Counted from the first letter of the stretch, positions 1 through 9,818 are shown. The stretch: DNA of 37,508 bases from Streptomyces spiramenti (GCF_012034385.1 NZ_JAAVJB010000026.1:1-37508); one strand, 5' to 3'. The notes: generated from the sequence alone by a model not told the origin. Translations and numbers: made by a program.

Positions 1-1
1 G

Positions 2-3000
2 GTCCCGCCCGCGCCCGGCGGCAAGGTCACCGACATCACCGGCGGCGGCGGTCTCGGCCACATCGACCTCGCCGCGCTCGCCCTGGGACGCCCGGGTCGC
101 GTCGGCCCGCCGACGACGGCGGCGCCCACCACCACGGGCGGCACACCGACGCCCGCGGTGCCCACCCCCACCGCCAAGGACGCCCCGGGCACCGTCGGCG
201 CCCCCGGCGTCAACGGCCTCAGCCCGGAGCTGCGCGACCTCCTCGGCCTGGGGAAGCCGCGTACCGGCGACGAGTTCGTGCAGCAACTCCGCCAGACCCG
301 CCCGGACCTGTTCCAGCCGCAGGTGTGGACCGTCCTCGACGGCACCCCGCAGGTCACCCCCGGCCGCACCGACGGCGGCCCTTCGGGGACCACCGTCGGA
401 GAGACCGGCGGGACCCCGCTGGACATCCGCCCCGAGGGCACCGAACTCACCACCGTGACCCGCCCCGGCGGCGCCCCCGTCTCCGGCGGCGACGTGGCGG
501 CACCGCCGCCCCCGGCGGGCGGGCCGCTCCACGCCGCGGGCGAGGGCCCCCCGAACCTCTCGGTCTCCGTCGGGCGCCACGACGTCACGGTCGGCATGGG
601 CACCTCGGGCCACCCCGAACTGCTCGGCGGCACGCCCACCATGCGGCCGGAGACGCTGCCCGGCGGTGGTTTCCGCATCGTCGACGAGTTGGGTCCGCGT
701 GCCACCCGCAGCTGGGACGTCGTCCCCGGCACGGGGAACAACCCCGTCACCGTCACCGGCCACACCGACCTCCGCCTCGCGCACCCGGGCGGGGAGGTCC
801 GGATCACCGCGCCGATCAACCAGACCGGCGACCTCACCGACGCGTGGCGCGTCAGCGACCACGGCGACCTCACCGCCGCGCCCGCCGTCCGCACCGTCGA
901 CGGTCAGCTCAGCCTCTCCACCGGCCCCGGCACCTCCCGCATGTTCGACCCGGCGACCGGCAACCACACCTTCGACGTCACCACCCTCACCGGCGGCATC
1001 GGCGACCTGCGCATCCTCCGCTCCGCCGCCGACGACGGGCTGCACCTGCGGGGCTCCGACGGCGTCCCCACGGGTGGCTGGCTGGTCACGCCCGAGGGCG
1101 GCCACTGGGTCGTCACCCCCAACCGCGGCCCCGGCGCCCCCGCGGGCGGCGAACTCCACGTCCACGCGATGGACGGCTCCCTGGTGCAGCACGCCGTCCG
1201 CACCACCGGCGGCGACCTCCCCGGCGGCTTCCTCCGGTTCCCGGAGGCACCGGGCGGCGCCCACGTCCTGACCCACCTGGACGGCACCCCCGTTCCCGGC
1301 CAGCACATCGACCCCATGCCGGGCGGCGCCCACCGCGTCGACGTCACCCACGACGGGAACGCGCGGACGCTGGTCCTGGACGGCGGCGGCCGGCACACCC
1401 ACGACGTCAACGCCCTCCCGCAGTTCGGGGCGAACGATCCCGTCCGGTTCCTGCACCGGCCCGTCGACGGCGGCGGCCCGACCGTGCACACCGGCGCGGG
1501 CGTCCCCGTGCCGCACCGCGAGATCGTGCCGATGCCCGGCGGCGGGCACCGCCTGCACTTCGGCGACACCCACATCGTCGTCGGCCCCGGCGGGCGCCAC
1601 ACCCACGACGTCACCGTCCTCACCGGCGGCGGCGGAGCACCCCACCACGTGCACACCGCCGTCGGCGACGGCTCCCTCCACCTGCTGCGCGGCAACGGCA
1701 CCGCCCCCGGCGCGACGGTCGCCCTCGACAACGGCGTCCTCCACGTCTCCCGCCACGGCACCGACCTCGTCGACGTCCACGCCCCCGGCGGCGCCTTCAA
1801 CCAGCACGCGCTCCCGCTGCGCGGTGACCTCCACGGCCAGTACGTCCAGCCGCCCACCGGCGGGAACCCGCCCCGCCTCACCGACCCCGGCGGCGCACAG
1901 GTCGGCGGGTCCTCGGTCACCCGCCTCGACGGCGACACGGGGTACCGCGTCACCCGCGCCGACCTGGACGCGGTCGTCGACGGCCACGGCGTGCGGACCC
2001 ACGACATCACCGTCCTCCCCGGCGGAGCGGGCAGCGACGTCCGCCACCTCTACCGGCCCACGGGCGACGGCCTCCCCGTGGTCCGCACCGACACCGGCGG
2101 CACCGTCACCGGCGCACATGTCGCCCCGGTCGACGGACTCGGCCACCGCATCGACTACGGCGGCGCCAACCAGGTCGTCATCGGTCCCGGCGGTCGCCAC
2201 ACCCACGACATCACGGTGCTCAAGGGAAGCGACGGCAACGACCTCGGCATGCACCTGCTGCGCCCGACCGGCGACGCCGGGGCGCCGGTGCTGCGTGCCG
2301 GGGACGGCAGCCAGCTCCCCGACAGCCATCTCACGGTCCGCCCGGGCGGCGCCGGCTTCGACATCACCGGCGGCGGCCACATCCGGCGCTTCGGCCCGGA
2401 TGGCGCCCCACAGGTCCACGCGGTACGTGCCACCGGCCTCGACGGCGCCCAGCTCAACCAGGCCGTGGAGATCATGCACGGCGGCAACACCGTGCGCCTC
2501 GTCGACAACGACCTGGTGCCGGTCCCCGACGCCCGGGCCGTCCGGGTCGACGGCGGCTACCGCGTGGACAACCCCGGTGGCGGCATCGAGTTCCGCGTCC
2601 TCTCCGACACCGGCCGTGCCACGCACGACGTCCGCGCCGGTACCGTCGACGGCACCCTCACCGTCAGGCCGAGCGGCGGCGCGGACTTCACCGTCGTCAA
2701 GCTCTCCGACGCCACCGGGAACGGCTACATCCGCCCTGGTGCCAACGGCACCAACCCCACGCTGCTCGACGGACACCTCGGCAACGTCGGCGGCGTCAAC
2801 GTCACCCGCCAGGCGGACGGCACCTTCCGCATCACCTCGAACCAGGGCGTCACCACCGGCGAGTTCAAGGTCTACGACGGCGGGGGCAAGCTCCAGACCC
2901 AGCAGGTCAACGTCCTCCACCAGGGCGCCCTCGACGGCGGCAACCTCCGACTGGAGATCACCCACGCCGCCGACGGCACCGGCACCTGGAAGGTCGCCGG

Positions 3001-5959
3001 GGCCGGTCCCGGCCTGCCGTCCTGGTACAAGTCCGGCAGCGTCGACCCCAAGGGCCTGGAGAACGGCCGCATCCGCCTCAACACCGCGGGCGACACGCTG
3101 TACTTCGAGCGCAGGTTCCTGCCCGACGGCAACCACGTGGACGTCAGGCTCCGCGGCGACGGCGGCGGGCCCGTCCGCAGCTGGCACGAGGTCGACCCCC
3201 AGGGCGGGGTGGTGCGCCACGGCGACCGCACCGTCGGCTCCACCCAGCGCAGCTGGATGGACAACGACGGCTTCATCCGCGTCCGCCACACCCAGCAGCT
3301 CCCCGACGGCGGCCACGTCGTCGCCGACGCCGGACGCCCCGCCGGACTCCTCGGCACCGGGCCCACCACCCCCTGGTACCGCTACGACGCCGACTTCAAG
3401 CTCGTCGCGCGCGGTGACCGCACCTGGGGGCCGGGCGGCGGCTTCACCGACAGGATGGTCCACCCCAGCACCGGCAACACCGTCACCGTCCACGAGAAGT
3501 GGGGCCGGCTCAACACCTTCGACAACGTCGGCCAGCTCCGCGCCGTCGAGATCAAGACCGGCGGCATCCCCTCCGACGACTTCCTGCGGCACTCCTCCCA
3601 CGGCAAGGAGACGCAGCTCTCCAAGGTGCTCGACGACGGCACCCGCCTGGACAGCATCCGGCTGTACGAGCAGCGCCCGCCGGCCTGGTGGCGGGAGATG
3701 ACCCTCTCCAACCACAACTCCCAGCTCTTCACCGAGACGCCGCACCTGCGCAACGACGGCTTCCTCCAGGTGCACTCGTGGCGCGCCACGCCCACCGGCG
3801 GCGGCGCCACCGTCGACGGCCTGCGGTTCGTCTCCCGCGACGCCGCCACCGTCGACCTCGCCGCCAACGGCGAACTCATCCGGTCCGTCCGCAAGCTCCC
3901 CGACGGCAACACCCTGACCCACGGCGACCTCGTCAAACTCCCGGACGGCGCCACCACCGTCACCCCCGACGGCGGGCGCCCCTACCGGGCCTGGTCCGAG
4001 GGCGACGGCAACCTCACCGGCCACCGCACCTTCCAGCAGGGCGACTTCACCGTCGGCCTCCCCGGCCGTGGCGACGGCGTCACCGCCAACGACATCCGCT
4101 GGCAGGACCGCTTCTCCCCGAGTGCCACGGGCGGCGGCGACTGGTACACCCCCGGTGCCCACACCGACTGGCGTGTCGCCCGCACCGGCCTCACCGACGG
4201 CTCGGTCGTGGAGTACCGCCTGCCGCCGCAGACCCGGGCCACCGACGACGCCGGCAACGCCGTGGTCATCGACCGCCGCGGCCGACTCGACCCGGCAACC
4301 GCCGACTGGACCCGGCTCGACCACCACGGCACGGTCATCGGCCGCGCCGACACCTGGGACGGCGGGAAGATCACCGCGCTGGACAACCGCACCTGGACCG
4401 ACGGCGTCAACTCCGGACCGCGCAAGCTCGCCATCGAGAACGAGATCGGCGGCAAGCGCTACTGGGACCCGGAGTCCTACCAGGACTTCACCCCCGGCCC
4501 GAACGGCGAACTCGTCCGCGAGTTCCGCATGCTCGGCGACGGCGTCACGCTCCGGGCCTGGCGCACCGCCGACGGCAACTGGACCTGGAACAAGTACGAC
4601 GCCCACGGCTCGCTGCTCGACTTCGGCGGCCACCAGGTGACGCGGGTCCGCGAGTGGACCGGCAGCCCCGGCGCCCCGGGCAGCACCTGGAAGGACGTGG
4701 TGATCGGCCCCCGCACGGGCGAGCCCGTCGTCATCCAGGAGCTGCCGGTCAAGAAGGTCACCCACACCCTCTCCGACCACCTCAGCGACCCCGCGGTCCG
4801 GCCTCGCGAGTACCACGCCACCCCGGGCGACAACCTCACCCAGAACCTGGGGGAGTGGAGGGAGTTCCACAACGGGACCGTCATCCGCTCCATGAAGAAG
4901 CAGCCCGACGGCAGCTTCCTGGAGCAGGAGATGTTCCACAACCAGCTGCGCCGCTACGCGCCGGACGGCACGGACAACGCGCTCCCCGGCTTCGTCATCG
5001 GCGAGCGGACCATCTCCGGGATCGTGCGCGAGGTCGACACCTTCGGCCGCATCACCATCCGCACCGACGGCACCGCCCCCGGCGTCAGCCAGCTCGGCGA
5101 CTCCCAGCCGGGCCTGTCCGGCATCGGCCGGGACAACTCGCCCGACACCTTCTTCCAGGAGTACCGGGCCCACAACCGGAAGTTCAAGGACCCCAACCGC
5201 CAGCAGTGGTCCTCGCCCACGCCGGGGGAGTCCGCCTACACGCCGTTCGCGCCGAAGGTCGGCTCCACCCTGGCGTCGGAGTTCGTCCAGGAGTGGATCA
5301 CCGACTTCACGATGTCCCTGGCGGTCTACGGCATCGTCGCCGCCGTCACCGGCAGCGAGTTCACCCACAACGACGTGCTCAAGGCGCTGTTCGGCGCGAC
5401 CGTCGGCGCCACCATCAAGACGGGCCTCTCCGGCATCCACTTCGCCGCCAACCGCGGCGGATGGCGCAACACCATGTCGCAGAACGACACCGGGTTCCAC
5501 CCCAACCGGCCCACCGGTGACGACAACTTCATCGGCGAGTGGGGCGGCCGTGAGAAGCCCGGCCGCTGGCGCGGTGCCACCTACGAGTTCGGCCTCGGTA
5601 TCGCCTCCGGCGCCATCGGCGGCCTCGTTGTCGGCAGCGCCAACGCGGCGATCTTCGGCGTCAAGGACGCCAACGGCAACGTCGTCTACCTCACGGGGCT
5701 CGACGCGCTCCGCGAGGGCGGCTTCGCCGCCGCCTCCGGCGTCATCGGCGGCCTGTCGACCGGCCTCGGGCGCACCGTCTTCCAGCAGATGACCGCCGGC
5801 CGCCAGTGGCACCGTGCAGGGTTCTTCGACGCAATCGTCTTCCCCGCGCTCGGTAAGCTCCTCGACAAGAGCATCGGCTTCCTGTTCATCTCGCCGACGG
5901 TGCGGCTGGACAACCCGCCCGAGTGGTACGGCACCCCCGACCCGCCGGCCGGCCAGTGA
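2..5959 (+). CDS. Giant repeat protein, C-terminal part (5' end outside window)
   Basis: The frame is open from the first bases of the window to a TGA at 5957-5959, so this is the last 1985 residues of a longer protein. The GTG at 158 is not a convincing start. The visible N-terminal end is a Pro/Thr/Gly-rich linker. From about 960 to 2640 Gly/His/Asp-rich modules follow, each with a strand reading R-H-T-H-D-V/I-x-x-L (962, 1391, 1595, 1991, 2195, 2615). From about 3000 to 5100 Trp/Gly/Asp modules follow that resemble YD/RHS-like beta repeats. The last 230 residues hold three Ala/Gly-rich hydrophobic stretches (about 5310-5350, 5590-5660, 5725-5775) and a short polar tail. No catalytic motif was recognised. 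It is followed after 63 nt by the beta-helix AAA gene. A secreted or surface protein linked to type VII-like secretion is my inference. The missing upstream part could hold the decisive domain. Confidence 0.8.
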   Translation, partial: VPPAPGGKVTDITGGGGLGHIDLAALALGRPGRVGPPTTAAPTTTGGTPTPAVPTPTAKDAPGTVGAPGVNGLSPELRDLLGLGKPRTGDEFVQQLRQTRPDLFQPQVWTVLDGTPQVTPGRTDGGPSGTTVGETGGTPLDIRPEGTELTTVTRPGGAPVSGGDVAAPPPPAGGPLHAAGEGPPNLSVSVGRHDVTVGMGTSGHPELLGGTPTMRPETLPGGGFRIVDELGPRATRSWDVVPGTGNNPVTVTGHTDLRLAHPGGEVRITAPINQTGDLTDAWRVSDHGDLTAAPAVRTVDGQLSLSTGPGTSRMFDPATGNHTFDVTTLTGGIGDLRILRSAADDGLHLRGSDGVPTGGWLVTPEGGHWVVTPNRGPGAPAGGELHVHAMDGSLVQHAVRTTGGDLPGGFLRFPEAPGGAHVLTHLDGTPVPGQHIDPMPGGAHRVDVTHDGNARTLVLDGGGRHTHDVNALPQFGANDPVRFLHRPVDGGGPTVHTGAGVPVPHREIVPMPGGGHRLHFGDTHIVVGPGGRHTHDVTVLTGGGGAPHHVHTAVGDGSLHLLRGNGTAPGATVALDNGVLHVSRHGTDLVDVHAPGGAFNQHALPLRGDLHGQYVQPPTGGNPPRLTDPGGAQVGGSSVTRLDGDTGYRVTRADLDAVVDGHGVRTHDITVLPGGAGSDVRHLYRPTGDGLPVVRTDTGGTVTGAHVAPVDGLGHRIDYGGANQVVIGPGGRHTHDITVLKGSDGNDLGMHLLRPTGDAGAPVLRAGDGSQLPDSHLTVRPGGAGFDITGGGHIRRFGPDGAPQVHAVRATGLDGAQLNQAVEIMHGGNTVRLVDNDLVPVPDARAVRVDGGYRVDNPGGGIEFRVLSDTGRATHDVRAGTVDGTLTVRPSGGADFTVVKLSDATGNGYIRPGANGTNPTLLDGHLGNVGGVNVTRQADGTFRITSNQGVTTGEFKVYDGGGKLQTQQVNVLHQGALDGGNLRLEITHAADGTGTWKVAGAGPGLPSWYKSGSVDPKGLENGRIRLNTAGDTLYFERRFLPDGNHVDVRLRGDGGGPVRSWHEVDPQGGVVRHGDRTVGSTQRSWMDNDGFIRVRHTQQLPDGGHVVADAGRPAGLLGTGPTTPWYRYDADFKLVARGDRTWGPGGGFTDRMVHPSTGNTVTVHEKWGRLNTFDNVGQLRAVEIKTGGIPSDDFLRHSSHGKETQLSKVLDDGTRLDSIRLYEQRPPAWWREMTLSNHNSQLFTETPHLRNDGFLQVHSWRATPTGGGATVDGLRFVSRDAATVDLAANGELIRSVRKLPDGNTLTHGDLVKLPDGATTVTPDGGRPYRAWSEGDGNLTGHRTFQQGDFTVGLPGRGDGVTANDIRWQDRFSPSATGGGDWYTPGAHTDWRVARTGLTDGSVVEYRLPPQTRATDDAGNAVVIDRRGRLDPATADWTRLDHHGTVIGRADTWDGGKITALDNRTWTDGVNSGPRKLAIENEIGGKRYWDPESYQDFTPGPNGELVREFRMLGDGVTLRAWRTADGNWTWNKYDAHGSLLDFGGHQVTRVREWTGSPGAPGSTWKDVVIGPRTGEPVVIQELPVKKVTHTLSDHLSDPAVRPREYHATPGDNLTQNLGEWREFHNGTVIRSMKKQPDGSFLEQEMFHNQLRRYAPDGTDNALPGFVIGERTISGIVREVDTFGRITIRTDGTAPGVSQLGDSQPGLSGIGRDNSPDTFFQEYRAHNRKFKDPNRQQWSSPTPGESAYTPFAPKVGSTLASEFVQEWITDFTMSLAVYGIVAAVTGSEFTHNDVLKALFGATVGATIKTGLSGIHFAANRGGWRNTMSQNDTGFHPNRPTGDDNFIGEWGGREKPGRWRGATYEFGLGIASGAIGGLVVGSANAAIFGVKDANGNVVYLTGLDALREGGFAAASGVIGGLSTGLGRTVFQQMTAGRQWHRAGFFDAIVFPALGKLLDKSIGFLFISPTVRLDNPPEWYGTPDPPAGQ
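1391..2590 (+). repeat. Two tandem 600-nt coding superunits
   Basis: The R-H-T-H-D-V/I motif occurs at 1391, 1595, 1991 and 2195. The spacings are 204, 396 and 204 nt, so motif pairs recur exactly 600 nt (200 codons) apart. Each 68-codon half ends in a V-V/I-G-P-G-G strand before the next motif. Looser copies lie at 962 and 2615. This is in-frame internal duplication of a beta-rich module, with protein-level identity already well decayed. Confidence 0.7.
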
Positions 5960-6022
5960 GCCGCACGAGCCCGTGAGCCACGCACCCACCCGCACCACCG
6001 AAGTCCCGAAAGGCGGTGACCG

Positions 6023-8833
6023 ATGGCCCTCACCGTCCCCACCACCCAGATAGCGGCCGATCTCACGCTGACCGTCGCCCCCCGAGGCCGCTCAGCGCAC
6101 CGGACCATCGCCCGCGCGCTGGCTGCCGCACCCACCACCGGTTCCGTCGCCGTGTCCGTCGCGGCGGGCGAGTACCACGAGAGCCTGCGCCTGGACCGCC
6201 GCGTCAGCATCTACGCAGCCGACGGCCCCGGGACCGTCACCCTCACCGCCCCCGAGGGGCGCCCGGCGATCACCGTCGCCGCCCCCGGCTGCCTCGTCAC
6301 CGACCTGATCGTCCACGGCACCGACCCCGGCGACCCCGTCGTCGTCGTCACCGACGCCGCCGGCCTCATGCTGGAGGACTGCCTGGTGCGGCACGGCCGT
6401 GTCACCGTCGCAGGCAGCCCCGCCGCCCGCGCCGCCGACCCCGGCCCCGAGATCGACCCGCCCGACCTCCGCGCCCTGCTGGAGGCCGACACGGCGGCCG
6501 GCGAGGACAGCCTCGCACCGGCGCTGGCCGCGGCGCTCGACGACCCCGTCGACGGCGGCGTCCTGGTGCTGCGCCGCACCCGGCTCCGCAACGCGCGCCA
6601 CGCCGCGCTCCACCTCGACGGTGACGCCCGCGCCCGCCTGGAGGAGGTCGTCGTGGAGTCCGTCGACGGCCTCGGGGTCGTCCTCGCCGGCGCCGCCCGC
6701 CTCACCGCCGACGGACTGCTCACCCGCCACGTCTCCGGCACCGCCCTGCGCACCCGCGGCCGGTCGCTGCTCGCCGCGCGCGAGGCGCGGCTCCTGGCGC
6801 CGGGCCGCAACGGCCTACTGTCGCAGGACGGTTCGGCCGCGCTGCTCCTCGACGGCCGCATCCACGCCGCCGGGCGCTCCGGCGTCCAGGCCGAGCACGA
6901 CTGCGAGGTCGAGATCGCCGGGACCCGGGTCGACGGTTCCGTGGGCAGCGCGTTGGCGGCCACCGACCGCGCGCGGCTGACCGCGCGCGACTGCCGGCTG
7001 CGGGAACCCGGCGCCAACGGGCTGGTCGCCCTGGGCGACGCCGACGCCCGGCTGGAGGGCACGACCGTCTCCGGCAGCGGCTACAGCGCGGTCCACGCCG
7101 CCGACCGCGCCCGCGTGACCCTCCGCGCCTGCCGTCTGGAGACCAGCGCCGAGCACGGCCTGGCCGCCTCCGACGAAGCCGGTGTCGAGGCTGAGGAGTG
7201 CGCGGTGACGGAGGCCGCCATGAGCGGGGTGCAGGTCGAGAGCGACGCCCACGTGACGCTCGCCGCGACCTCCGTCGACGGCGGCGAGCACGGCGTCCGG
7301 CTGCTGTCGAGCGCGCCCGCCGTGCTCACCGACTGCGCGGTCCGCGGCCAGCGCCGCAGCGGCGTCGAACTCGGCAGCGGCGCGGACGCCACCCTCACGG
7401 CGCTGCGGGTCGGCGACACCGGCAGCGCCGGGCTGGTCGCCACGGCCGGTTCCCGACTGGTCCTGGACGGCGGCGACATCACCGGCACCCACGGCACCGG
7501 GCTGGTGGTGTGGAAGGGGGCGGAGGCCCGCGTGCGCGGGCTGCGGGTCAGGAAGCCCGGCAAGAACGCGATCCTCGTCGCCGACGGCGCCGCCGGCAGC
7601 TACGACCACTGCGACCTGCACGGCGGCGGCTTCCCGGCGCTGCACGTCGGCGCGGACGCCAAGCCGCGCTTCACCGGCTGCCGCGTCTTCGACTGCTCCC
7701 GCGACCTGACGGTCGCGGACACCGCCGCCCCCGTCTTCGCCGACTGCCGTTCCATCCGCGTGACCACGCCCGCGATGCCCACGGACAGCCCCGACCCCGA
7801 CGGCCCGGACGGACCCACCCGGCCCGGCGCTCCCGGCGCGGCGGGACCCACCGCGCCCACCGGCGACGGCCACCGCGACGGGAACGGCCCCACCGGGGGC
7901 ACCGGCCCCTCCGACACCCGCCGCCCCTCCGGTACCGGCCGCCCATCCGGTACCGGCCGCCCATCCGGCGCCGCGCCCGCCGCCGAGGACCCGGCGGACG
8001 CGGGCGAGAGCGAGCCGCCGGCCGAGACCCTCGCGGACCTGCTGGCCGAGCTCGACGAACTCGTCGGCCTGGAGGGCGTGAAGCGGGACGTCGGCGGCAT
8101 GGCGAAGCTGATGCAGACCGTGCGGATGCGGCAGGACGCCGGCCTGCCCGCGCCGCCGCTCAGCCGCCACCTCGTCTTCGCGGGCAACCCCGGTACCGGC
8201 AAGACGACCGTGGCCCGGCTGTACGGCCGCCTGCTGAAGGCGCTGGGCCTACTGGAACGCGGCCACCTCGTCGAGGTCGACCGCAGCGCGCTCGTCGGCG
8301 AGTACGTGGGCCACACCGGCCCCAAGACGGCGGAGGCGTTCCGCCGTGCCCACGGCGGCGTCCTCTTCATCGACGAGGCGTACGCCCTGGTGCCCAGCGG
8401 CGTCGCCAGCGACTTCGGACAGGAGGCGGTGGCCACCCTGGTGAAGCTGATGGAGGACCACCGCGACGAGGTCGTCGTCATCGCCGCGGGCTACCCCGAG
8501 GACATGGGCCGGTTCGTCGCGTCCAACCCCGGCCTGTCGTCCCGTTTCACCCGCACGCTCCACTTCGCGGACTACTCCACCCCGGAGGTCGTCAGCATCG
8601 TCGAGCACCACGCGCAGCAGCACCAGTACGCACTGAGCCCGGCCGCCCGCCAGGCGCTGTCGGCCCACGTCGCGGCGATCCCGCGCGACGCGGCGTTCGG
8701 CAACGGCCGCACCGCCCGCCAGCTGTTCCAGGCGATGACGGAGCGGCAGGCCGTGCGGATGTCCGAACTGGTCACTCCCCAGGCCGACCAGCTCATGACA
8801 CTTGACGTCCAGGACGTCCCCGGCGGACCCTGA
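6023..8833 (+). CDS. Beta-helix repeat protein fused to CbxX/CfqX-type AAA ATPase
   Basis: This 936-residue protein starts at ATG 6023, 8 nt after a GAAAGG-type ribosome site. Residues about 20-580 are short repeats of the right-handed parallel beta-helix (pectate-lyase-like) kind, with recurring G-x-A-L/V and D-x-R-L-x-x-x-x-C rungs. Residues about 590-665 are a Pro/Gly/Thr linker with an 18-nt tandem repeat. The C-terminal 270 residues are an AAA module of the CbxX/CfqX/SpoVK family. Its Walker A is GNPGTGKT near residue 721, Walker B is VLFIDEAY near 780, and an arginine-finger region follows. EccA ATPases of type VII secretion carry the same AAA family but behind TPR repeats; here a beta-helix takes that place. 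It probably remodels or escorts a partner encoded by the neighbouring genes (inference). Confidence 0.85.
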   Translation: MALTVPTTQIAADLTLTVAPRGRSAHRTIARALAAAPTTGSVAVSVAAGEYHESLRLDRRVSIYAADGPGTVTLTAPEGRPAITVAAPGCLVTDLIVHGTDPGDPVVVVTDAAGLMLEDCLVRHGRVTVAGSPAARAADPGPEIDPPDLRALLEADTAAGEDSLAPALAAALDDPVDGGVLVLRRTRLRNARHAALHLDGDARARLEEVVVESVDGLGVVLAGAARLTADGLLTRHVSGTALRTRGRSLLAAREARLLAPGRNGLLSQDGSAALLLDGRIHAAGRSGVQAEHDCEVEIAGTRVDGSVGSALAATDRARLTARDCRLREPGANGLVALGDADARLEGTTVSGSGYSAVHAADRARVTLRACRLETSAEHGLAASDEAGVEAEECAVTEAAMSGVQVESDAHVTLAATSVDGGEHGVRLLSSAPAVLTDCAVRGQRRSGVELGSGADATLTALRVGDTGSAGLVATAGSRLVLDGGDITGTHGTGLVVWKGAEARVRGLRVRKPGKNAILVADGAAGSYDHCDLHGGGFPALHVGADAKPRFTGCRVFDCSRDLTVADTAAPVFADCRSIRVTTPAMPTDSPDPDGPDGPTRPGAPGAAGPTAPTGDGHRDGNGPTGGTGPSDTRRPSGTGRPSGTGRPSGAAPAAEDPADAGESEPPAETLADLLAELDELVGLEGVKRDVGGMAKLMQTVRMRQDAGLPAPPLSRHLVFAGNPGTGKTTVARLYGRLLKALGLLERGHLVEVDRSALVGEYVGHTGPKTAEAFRRAHGGVLFIDEAYALVPSGVASDFGQEAVATLVKLMEDHRDEVVVIAAGYPEDMGRFVASNPGLSSRFTRTLHFADYSTPEVVSIVEHHAQQHQYALSPAARQALSAHVAAIPRDAAFGNGRTARQLFQAMTERQAVRMSELVTPQADQLMTLDVQDVPGGP

Positions 8834-8888
8834 CCACCTGTACCCGCCACGCGAACGACCCGCCTCCCCTCGCCCCGAAAGGACGCCG

Positions 8889-9818
8889 GTGGACACCACC
8901 CCGCCCACCCCCGAGCACCGGGCACCGAAGCCGGGCCCCGGTGGCAGTTTCTCCGAGACGTTCGCCGGCAGGCCCGCGCGTCCCCGCCGCGGCCTGGCGC
9001 CGGGACGGCGGGTGTACAGCGCGCTCGCGTCCGCCGTCGCCGTCGTCGCCTGCACCGCCGCCGCGTTCACCCTCGTCGGCCACATCCCCGGCTTGAACGA
9101 CTCGCCCGCCGAGGCGTCCTCCCCGGCCACCGGACCCGCCGGCTCCGCCACCGACGACCGCGAGCCGGCTCCGCTGCCGCCGCCGGAGGTCGAGGACGAG
9201 GACGAGGAGGAAGAGGAGCCGGAGGACGAGGAGGAGGAAGAAGAGGCCGAAGAGGAGGAGGCGGAGGAAGAACCGCCGCCCCCCGCGGAGAAGCCCGCCT
9301 CCGCCGAGACGGACGCCGAGGAGGAGACCGAGGCCCCGCCCGAGGAGGACCGGGAACCGCCGCAGAAGGGCCCCGCCCCGCCCCCGCCCGTCCAGGCGCC
9401 CCCGGTCTCCGAGGAGCCCGCGCGGGAGCAGTTCCCCACCGTCAAGGGACGGCTCGTGGGCCTCAACGGCACCTGCGCCCAGCCGCGCGACGGCGGCATC
9501 GGCAGCGGCGTCATGATCACCGGCTGCAACGGCGGCGGTGCCCAGCAGTGGACCTTCCACGCCGACGGCACACTCCGGAACGGCGGACGCTGCCTGTCGC
9601 TCTCCGGCGGCTCCACCGCCGACGGGACCTCCGTGGTCATGGACAACTGCCAGGGCACCTCGGACCGGTTGCAGTGGCGCTACTCGCCCGCCTGGGACGT
9701 CGTCAACATCGCCTCCAACCAGTGCCTCGACGTCGCCAACGGAAACGCCTCGCACGGCACCCACCTCCAGATCGCCTGGTGCTCCGGCAACCCCGCCCAG
9801 AAGTGGGAACGCAGCTGA
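8889..9818 (+). CDS. Membrane-anchored acidic-stalk protein with ricin-type beta-trefoil lectin domain
   Basis: I chose GTG 8889 because GAAAGGA lies 6 nt upstream. An earlier in-frame start at 8802 would overlap the AAA gene. The product is 309 residues. A Pro/Arg-rich cytoplasmic tail leads to one membrane helix at about residues 45-66. Next comes a low-complexity stalk of Glu/Asp (coding 9190-9350) and Pro-rich sequence. The last 125 residues are a ricin B-like (QxW) lectin domain with Q-Q-W, L-Q-W and Q-K-W motifs and three C-rich loops. Such domains bind galactose-type or other glycans. The predicted topology is N-in/C-out, with the lectin held off the membrane. It is the third gene of the cassette and probably co-transcribed, 55 nt after the AAA gene. 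Confidence 0.82.
   Translation: MDTTPPTPEHRAPKPGPGGSFSETFAGRPARPRRGLAPGRRVYSALASAVAVVACTAAAFTLVGHIPGLNDSPAEASSPATGPAGSATDDREPAPLPPPEVEDEDEEEEEPEDEEEEEEAEEEEAEEEPPPPAEKPASAETDAEEETEAPPEEDREPPQKGPAPPPPVQAPPVSEEPAREQFPTVKGRLVGLNGTCAQPRDGGIGSGVMITGCNGGGAQQWTFHADGTLRNGGRCLSLSGGSTADGTSVVMDNCQGTSDRLQWRYSPAWDVVNIASNQCLDVANGNASHGTHLQIAWCSGNPAQKWERS

Noticed and set aside
325-5580. Many long open frames on both strands inside the giant gene
   Set aside because: They are Arg/Pro/Ala/Ser-rich shadows caused by high GC third positions and lack starts, ribosome sites or motifs.
7917-7970. 18-nt tandem repeat resembling a minisatellite or CRISPR-like unit
   Set aside because: It is an in-frame coding repeat of a Gly/Thr/Arg/Pro/Ser linker, with no spacers.
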